In this document: piece after piece, positions 5,947 to 9,713 of the stretch | Layout of the letters: each line of letters starts with the position of its first letter | Numbering within the stretch: the stretch's first letter is position 1 | From: Rickettsiales bacterium | Lineage (GTDB): Bacteria > Pseudomonadota > Alphaproteobacteria > Rickettsiales > UBA1997 | NCBI GenBank assembly: GCA_947505885.1 | Contig: CANNMN010000033.1 | Location: 1-9,713 of the forward strand | Reading direction: 5' to 3' | DNA length: 9,713 nucleotides | Made by a program: the position numbers and the translations under genes | The notes under the pieces: generated by a model | Seen by the model: only the letters and a program-made list of their open reading frames with translations | Told to the model about the DNA's origin: nothing | Databases searched by the model: none

Positions 5947-6428
5947 AATTCCCCCAAAAAAGAAATGATCTTCGTGCGCCTCTGGACTAAACTTGTAGAG
6001 ACCATTCTTTTTAATGACCAAGAGCAATCCAAGCAGCATTTTTTAATCCGCATCAACAGAGTTTTGTGAAGATTCTCCTTCCGATTATTAAACCGAAATT
6101 AAAATTTTTTCAGGTAAACTTGAGCATAGATTTGCGATAAGATCTTTATTTTCTGAGTCCAAGAGGATTTGAATATCTACAAAGAAGAAAAATCATTAAT
6201 CGAATTACCTCGATAGTTTTGTTAACAGAATTTCTGCTAATTCCAGAAAATTTAGAGATTTTTTAATCTCTAAATTTCCCAAAACTTCTTCTCATAAATT
6301 GGGTAGCGCATCATGTACTTGTTAACATAGGCGGAGCTTAGCTGGATTGGGAGAGTTTTAATCTAGTTTAATTTGTCTTGAGCCAAAAATAATTTTTACG
6401 AAATATTTTTGCGCCACCATCGAAACAT
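5947..6428. other. Long intergenic region between tadA and parA
   Basis: No gene is supported in these roughly 480 bp. A 34-codon frame at 5965-6069 (MIFVRLWTKLVETILFN..., TGA at 6067-6069) is unrecognised and has no ribosome-binding site. Noteworthy structure: a 13-bp perfect-stem hairpin at 6248-6277, and two copies of TTGTTAACA at 6219-6227 and 6319-6327, exactly 100 bp apart. A third GTTAAC palindrome (CGTTAACG, 6466-6473) lies in the parA leader. No strong intrinsic terminator is seen directly after tadA. The region could hold control sites or relics of lost genes. Confidence 0.4.
6248..6277. terminator. AT-rich hairpin, possible terminator
   Basis: AAATTTAGAGATT (6248-6260) pairs perfectly with AATCTCTAAATTT (6265-6277) around a TTTT loop, giving a 13-bp stem. 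It is AT-rich and followed by TTTCCC rather than a long U run, so termination strength is doubtful. It stands 300 bp after tadA and about 180 bp before the parA promoter, where it could end read-through from the upstream block. It could equally be a protein-binding palindrome or an RNA element. Confidence 0.4.
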
Positions 6429-6456
6429 TTGACAGGGGAGAATCACTTTTTAGGTT
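6429..6456 (+). promoter_or_regulatory. Candidate parA promoter
   Basis: A perfect TTGACA -35 box (6429-6434) is followed after 16 bp by TAGGTT (6451-6456). The expected transcription start near 6463 would leave about 40 nt of leader before the parA ATG at 6504. The -10 agrees with TATAAT at only 3 of 6 positions, but the same hexamer and spacing occur upstream of the CAU tRNA. The leader contains the palindrome CGTTAACG (6466-6473), just after the presumed start site, which could be an operator. Confidence 0.5.
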
Positions 6457-6503
6457 CTGATTTTCCGTTAACGAGATGTTTCAGGTTTCAATTATTCAAT
6501 ATT

Positions 6504-7283
6504 ATGCACCCAAAACGCGCCAAGATTTTTTCAATTGTAAATCAAAAAGGCGGAGTTGGAAAGACTACAACTGCGGTCAATCTTGCCGCCGCTTTGGCGA
6601 TGTTAGAAAAGAAAGTTTTATTAATTGATGCTGATCCGCAAGGTAATGCCAGTACTGGTTTTGGCATATCTTTATCTCAAAGACAGAAGACGATTTACGA
6701 GATTCTAATTGGCGAATGCGACATTAATCAGGCTCTGGTTCCAACCAAGATTCCTAATTTAAAAATTATCACCTCAACTGTTGATTTATCGGCTTGTGAA
6801 ATCGAATTGGTAAATGTTGAAAAAAGAGAATATTTGTTACGACGCGCTCTAAAAAAACTCATTCACGACTTCGATTACATTCTCATTGATTGCCCTCCTT
6901 CGCTTGGAATTTTAACTATAAATTCTTTAGTTGCCTCAGACTCTGTTTTGATCCCTATGCAATGTGAATTTTTTTCGCTAGAGGGCTTGAGTCACTTGCT
7001 CACAACTCTCGACTTGATTAAGGATAATTTAAACCACCATCTAACGATTACGGGAATAATTCTGACTATGCATGACCGCCGCAATAAGTTGACTGAGCAA
7101 GTTGAGTTTGATGTCCGAGATTTTTTAAAAGAGAAAGTTTTTAGTCACGTGATTCCGCGCAATATTAAGTTGTCTGAGGCCCCATCTCACGGCTTACCGG
7201 GCCTAATTTATGATCCAAAATCCTCCGGAGCCCAAGCTTATTTGGGATTAGCAAAAGAGGTTCTGAAGCGCGTAGAGATTTAA
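6504..7283 (+). CDS. parA: ParA/Soj-type chromosome-partitioning ATPase
   Basis: This is a 259-residue deviant Walker ATPase: KGGVGKTT (15-22, with the signature lysine K15), the A' motif LIDADPQGN (40-48) and the Walker B strand YILIDCPPS (125-133). MQCEFFSLEGLSHLL and IPRNIKLSEAPSHGLP follow, both typical of chromosomal ParA/Soj. Length is normal (about 255-265). With ATP it dimerises and coats the nucleoid, and ParB-parS complexes move along its gradient to segregate origins. The ATG at 6504 is preferred: a longer frame starting at TTG 6429 would overlap the -35 box and add an unconserved 25-residue extension. Unusually, parB does not follow; 146 bp later lies the end of putA on the other strand. 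A parS-like palindrome occurs 8 bp after the stop. Upstream rsmG/mnmG, common alphaproteobacterial neighbours, are absent too. Confidence 0.95.
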   Translation: MHPKRAKIFSIVNQKGGVGKTTTAVNLAAALAMLEKKVLLIDADPQGNASTGFGISLSQRQKTIYEILIGECDINQALVPTKIPNLKIITSTVDLSACEIELVNVEKREYLLRRALKKLIHDFDYILIDCPPSLGILTINSLVASDSVLIPMQCEFFSLEGLSHLLTTLDLIKDNLNHHLTITGIILTMHDRRNKLTEQVEFDVRDFLKEKVFSHVIPRNIKLSEAPSHGLPGLIYDPKSSGAQAYLGLAKEVLKRVEI

Positions 7284-7291
7284 TCTCCCTC

Positions 7292-7307
7292 GGTTTCACA
7301 TGAAAGC
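7292..7307. promoter_or_regulatory. parS-like palindrome after parA
   Basis: GGTTTCACATGAAAGC matches the widely conserved ParB-binding parS sequence TGTTTCACGTGAAACA at 12 of 16 positions. The inner 12 bases TTTCACATGAAA differ from the consensus only at one central base. It begins 8 bp after the parA stop codon, in the gap between the convergent parA and putA genes. Position and sequence together suggest a true or decayed parS. The outer mismatches and the missing parB leave its activity uncertain. Confidence 0.45.
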
Positions 7308-7429
7308 TCTTTTGATTGGCTGTGAAGGTATAAAAACTTCCCATTGAACGCGTCTGGATTGATCAGGTAATTTCCTAAGCTGATAGAAAACTTTCTAACC
7401 TCATTTTGCCCTGAACTATCTTACCAGAT

Positions 7430-9713
7430 TCAAGACTCAAAAGATTCTGGAGATTGCGCGATATGGCCAAAGCGGTGGTAGTTGTTGCTTACGGACTGCT
7501 CTTGTAGGTAGTTCAATAATTCGATGCGACCTTGGTAAACCACGCTTTCGCTAATTACTGCCATTCCGCTTTTTGCGGCATGATTTTTGAGTGATTCGGA
7601 TTCTCTGCTACCAACAAATCTTACGCGTTTGAATCGCTCCATGCGCAATAGAAAATCTTCATTTTTTTCAGTCGTAACAGTTGTATGCCACAAAATTGCC
7701 GGAGAAATTTTTTCGATTTCAATTAGAAGATTTTCATTTTCTAGACTGACTCCAACTTCTTTTACACATAGTTTTGCCGCAAGAATTGCAAGGATTAGAT
7801 CTTTTATAGATGCGGAAGAGTCGGCTCTGATTGCGAGATCGGGTAGTTGTAAGAAGCGGGTGACATTTGATTGACCGGGGATTTTTTGGTAATCGATCTC
7901 TTTCGAAAAGAAGCTGTTGTAAGAGCCGATATAATTTTGAAATGTTGGCAAAATGTTGAGCATATCTTCTTTTGCCATGTCTTGGGCAACATTTTTTAAG
8001 TTGTATCCGTCAGTCTTGATGTCGCAAGAGGTATTGTAGGGAGTGGTTTTAGAGCCATTTTCGAAATCAAAGAATTGATAAATATAATTCAATCCTCCGG
8101 CCTTAATTCCAATTCCAAAGGCGGATTTATTCATTCCGCCAAAAGGTTGGCGTTCAACAACGGCACCGGTTGAAGAGCGGTTAATGTAAAGATTTCCAGC
8201 TTGAATCGAGTTTTTCCATAGGAGCTGCTCGTCTTCATTCAAACTTTCCAAGGCAGAAGTTAGGCCATAGCCAGTACTATTTACCAGGTCGATACCATGC
8301 TCTAAGCTATCGATTTTCATGATTGTTAAAACTGGACCAAAGAACTCGGTGACGTGACTTTTATCCCCTATTCTCGTGCCAATTTTTAGGCCAGGCGTCC
8401 AAAGAGTCTGAGCATCATTCAAACATTGAGGCCTTAGAAGCCAGCGTTCATGAGGCTCAGTTTGAGTTAGGGCGTAATCCAAATCAGCCAAAGGTTTTCT
8501 AATCAAAGGATTAACCTTGGTTTTATAATTCCAGGCGCCGTCAGAAGTCAGGCTTTTTGTGGCATCAACAAGGGTGTGCAGGAATTTTTCATCTTCGTAG
8601 ATTTCTTTTTCCAGAGCCAAAAGCGAAGTGGCCGAGCATTTTTGTCCAGAGTTAGAAAATGCTGAGTGAAGAACGTTTTTGATCGCCTGATCTTTGTCAG
8701 CAAATTTTGTAACAATTGTGACGTTTTTACCGCCAGTTTCTGCAATCATTTTGACCATCGGATTACTCTTGATGATTGAGAGTGCAGTATTGGTGCCGCC
8801 AGTGAATACAATCATTTCAAGCAATTTACTCTTGGTCATTTCCATTGCGACCTCCGAGTTGAAGCTCGGAATAAATTGCAGCACATCTTTTGGCACGCCA
8901 GCATCCCAGAAGCATTTTGCTAATTCGTAACCGATGAAGGTGGAGAAGTTTGACGGTTTGAAAATGACATTGCTGCCCGCAATTAAGCCCGCGAATATTC
9001 CGCCAGCTGGAATAGCAAGAGGAAAATTCCAAGGGCTAAGAACTAAAACATTTTTTTTCGCTGTGTATTTTGCGTCAGGATTTTCACTGCGCATTACAAG
9101 CAGGCTATGGCTGTAAAAGTTGCCGAAATCGATTGCTTCGGTGATTTCCGGATCGCTTTCGATGAAGGGCTTTCCTGTTTCTAGAGCAATCGCACCCATT
9201 AAATCGCCACGTCTATTTCTAAAATTATCCACAACTTTAGCGATGATTTCTAAGCGATTTTCTACGGAAAGATTTCTCCAAGAGCTATTCTCTGACGCAC
9301 AAGCAAGTGCCTCTCTGGCTTCTTCAACTGTGGCTCCATGGTAGAATCCGACTACTTTTCCATTGGTGCTGTGATCTTTAATTTTATGAGTTTCATCGGT
9401 TGGCGCGATGTCCTTTCCATTGATTACTGCATTCACAGTTAGTCCGGAAATATTTTGCCATTTTTCTTTGATCCTTTCTGCGAATTCGCAGTTATTTTGT
9501 AGAGCAAAATCGGTGTCAGCCTCTGATTTGTAAGACTTTCCAAAAATTTTTGGATCGGTTGAGAAATTTTCGGTCAGGCGATTTTGCGTGCGGTTTACGG
9601 CAAATTCATTTTTCTTTTTTAGATATAGAGACTCTTCAAATTTCTCTTCGAGCATCTTCAAATTTTCCTGATTGAGGCCGTTAACGTAGCGAAGGTAGTT
9701 ATCGCGCGAAGTG
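7430..9713 (-). CDS. putA: Bifunctional proline dehydrogenase / glutamate-semialdehyde dehydrogenase, C-terminal 760 codons
   Basis: The - strand frame is open from the window edge to TGA at 7432-7430. A TTG at 9661 is not the start, because the frame continues upstream without a stop. Numbering from the first visible residue, about 1-65 are the linker after the (unseen) proline dehydrogenase domain. About 66-575 form the NAD-dependent aldehyde dehydrogenase that oxidises L-glutamate-gamma-semialdehyde to glutamate: SPWNFPLAIPAGG cofactor loop, general base Glu325 in AETGGKN and nucleophile Cys359 in SGQKCSA, 34 residues apart as usual. The last ~185 residues form the extra C-terminal domain of long PutA proteins, ending in the diagnostic GRIELLNYLQEQSVSNNYHR. 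That domain aids assembly and intermediate channelling. Proline catabolism through this enzyme feeds glutamate into the TCA cycle. The gene converges on parA. A free-standing P5C dehydrogenase is unlikely, given the N-terminal linker and the C-terminal tail. Confidence 0.93.
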   Translation of the reverse strand, partial: TSRDNYLRYVNGLNQENLKMLEEKFEESLYLKKKNEFAVNRTQNRLTENFSTDPKIFGKSYKSEADTDFALQNNCEFAERIKEKWQNISGLTVNAVINGKDIAPTDETHKIKDHSTNGKVVGFYHGATVEEAREALACASENSSWRNLSVENRLEIIAKVVDNFRNRRGDLMGAIALETGKPFIESDPEITEAIDFGNFYSHSLLVMRSENPDAKYTAKKNVLVLSPWNFPLAIPAGGIFAGLIAGSNVIFKPSNFSTFIGYELAKCFWDAGVPKDVLQFIPSFNSEVAMEMTKSKLLEMIVFTGGTNTALSIIKSNPMVKMIAETGGKNVTIVTKFADKDQAIKNVLHSAFSNSGQKCSATSLLALEKEIYEDEKFLHTLVDATKSLTSDGAWNYKTKVNPLIRKPLADLDYALTQTEPHERWLLRPQCLNDAQTLWTPGLKIGTRIGDKSHVTEFFGPVLTIMKIDSLEHGIDLVNSTGYGLTSALESLNEDEQLLWKNSIQAGNLYINRSSTGAVVERQPFGGMNKSAFGIGIKAGGLNYIYQFFDFENGSKTTPYNTSCDIKTDGYNLKNVAQDMAKEDMLNILPTFQNYIGSYNSFFSKEIDYQKIPGQSNVTRFLQLPDLAIRADSSASIKDLILAILAAKLCVKEVGVSLENENLLIEIEKISPAILWHTTVTTEKNEDFLLRMERFKRVRFVGSRESESLKNHAAKSGMAVISESVVYQGRIELLNYLQEQSVSNNYHRFGHIAQSPESFES

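Noticed and set aside
5965..6069. 34-codon frame after tadA
   Set aside because: Unrecognised, no ribosome-binding site, and a frame of this length is expected by chance in non-coding DNA.
6329..6355. tRNA-like stretch (GGCGGAGCTTAGCTGGATTGGG) upstream of parA
   Set aside because: It resembles the 5' part of a tRNA D arm, but no D stem, anticodon stem, T arm or CCA can be paired downstream.
6429..6503. TTG-initiated 25-residue N-terminal extension of ParA
   Set aside because: It would place the start codon inside the perfect TTGACA -35 box, and the added residues have no counterpart in ParA proteins; ATG 6504 directly precedes the conserved domain.
9225..9233. Perfect DnaA box TTATCCACA
   Set aside because: A single copy within the putA coding sequence, with no cluster and no AT-rich unwinding region next to it; expected by chance at about this frequency.

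Overview
The window looks like part of the chromosome of an AT-rich alphaproteobacterium, possibly a reduced, host-associated one of the Rickettsiales/Holosporales kind. The basis is: a ParA with alphaproteobacterial-type motifs; a PutA with the C-terminal tail of long PutA proteins; a MidA methyltransferase; a eukaryote-like ankyrin-repeat protein beside a transposase remnant; a 3' CCA encoded in the tRNA; and mostly weak Shine-Dalgarno sequences. The placement is an inference from protein character, not from a database match.

Layout. (1) Bases 1-1503 are accessory: the last 23 codons of a DDE-type transposase on the + strand, a short stretch without a convincing gene, then an ankyrin-repeat gene on the - strand (313-1503). 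(2) Bases 1504-2083 hold no confident gene and end in a promoter-like sequence before a CAU-anticodon tRNA (2084-2160). (3) Bases 2235-5946 are a tight + strand block: rpmI, rplT, a DUF2628-type membrane protein, a MidA-family methyltransferase, a DUF21/CBS/CorC-HlyC membrane protein and tadA. From rplT onward the genes overlap or lie within about 10 bp, so they are probably one transcription unit linking ribosome assembly and tRNA modification to two membrane proteins and a methyltransferase. (4) Bases 5947-6503 are non-coding and contain a 13-bp perfect-stem hairpin, three GTTAAC palindromes and a good -35 box ahead of parA (6504-7283). (5) A parS-like palindrome lies 8 bp after the parA stop, but no parB follows. 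Instead the C-terminal 760 codons of putA converge from the other strand (7430 to the window end).

I see no CRISPR array, toxin-antitoxin pair, phage gene or clearly new multi-gene system. The observations most worth pursuing are the apparently parB-less parA with its parS-like site, the shared TAGGTT motif at candidate promoters, and the ankyrin gene lying between two copies of a short imperfect repeat next to a transposase fragment.
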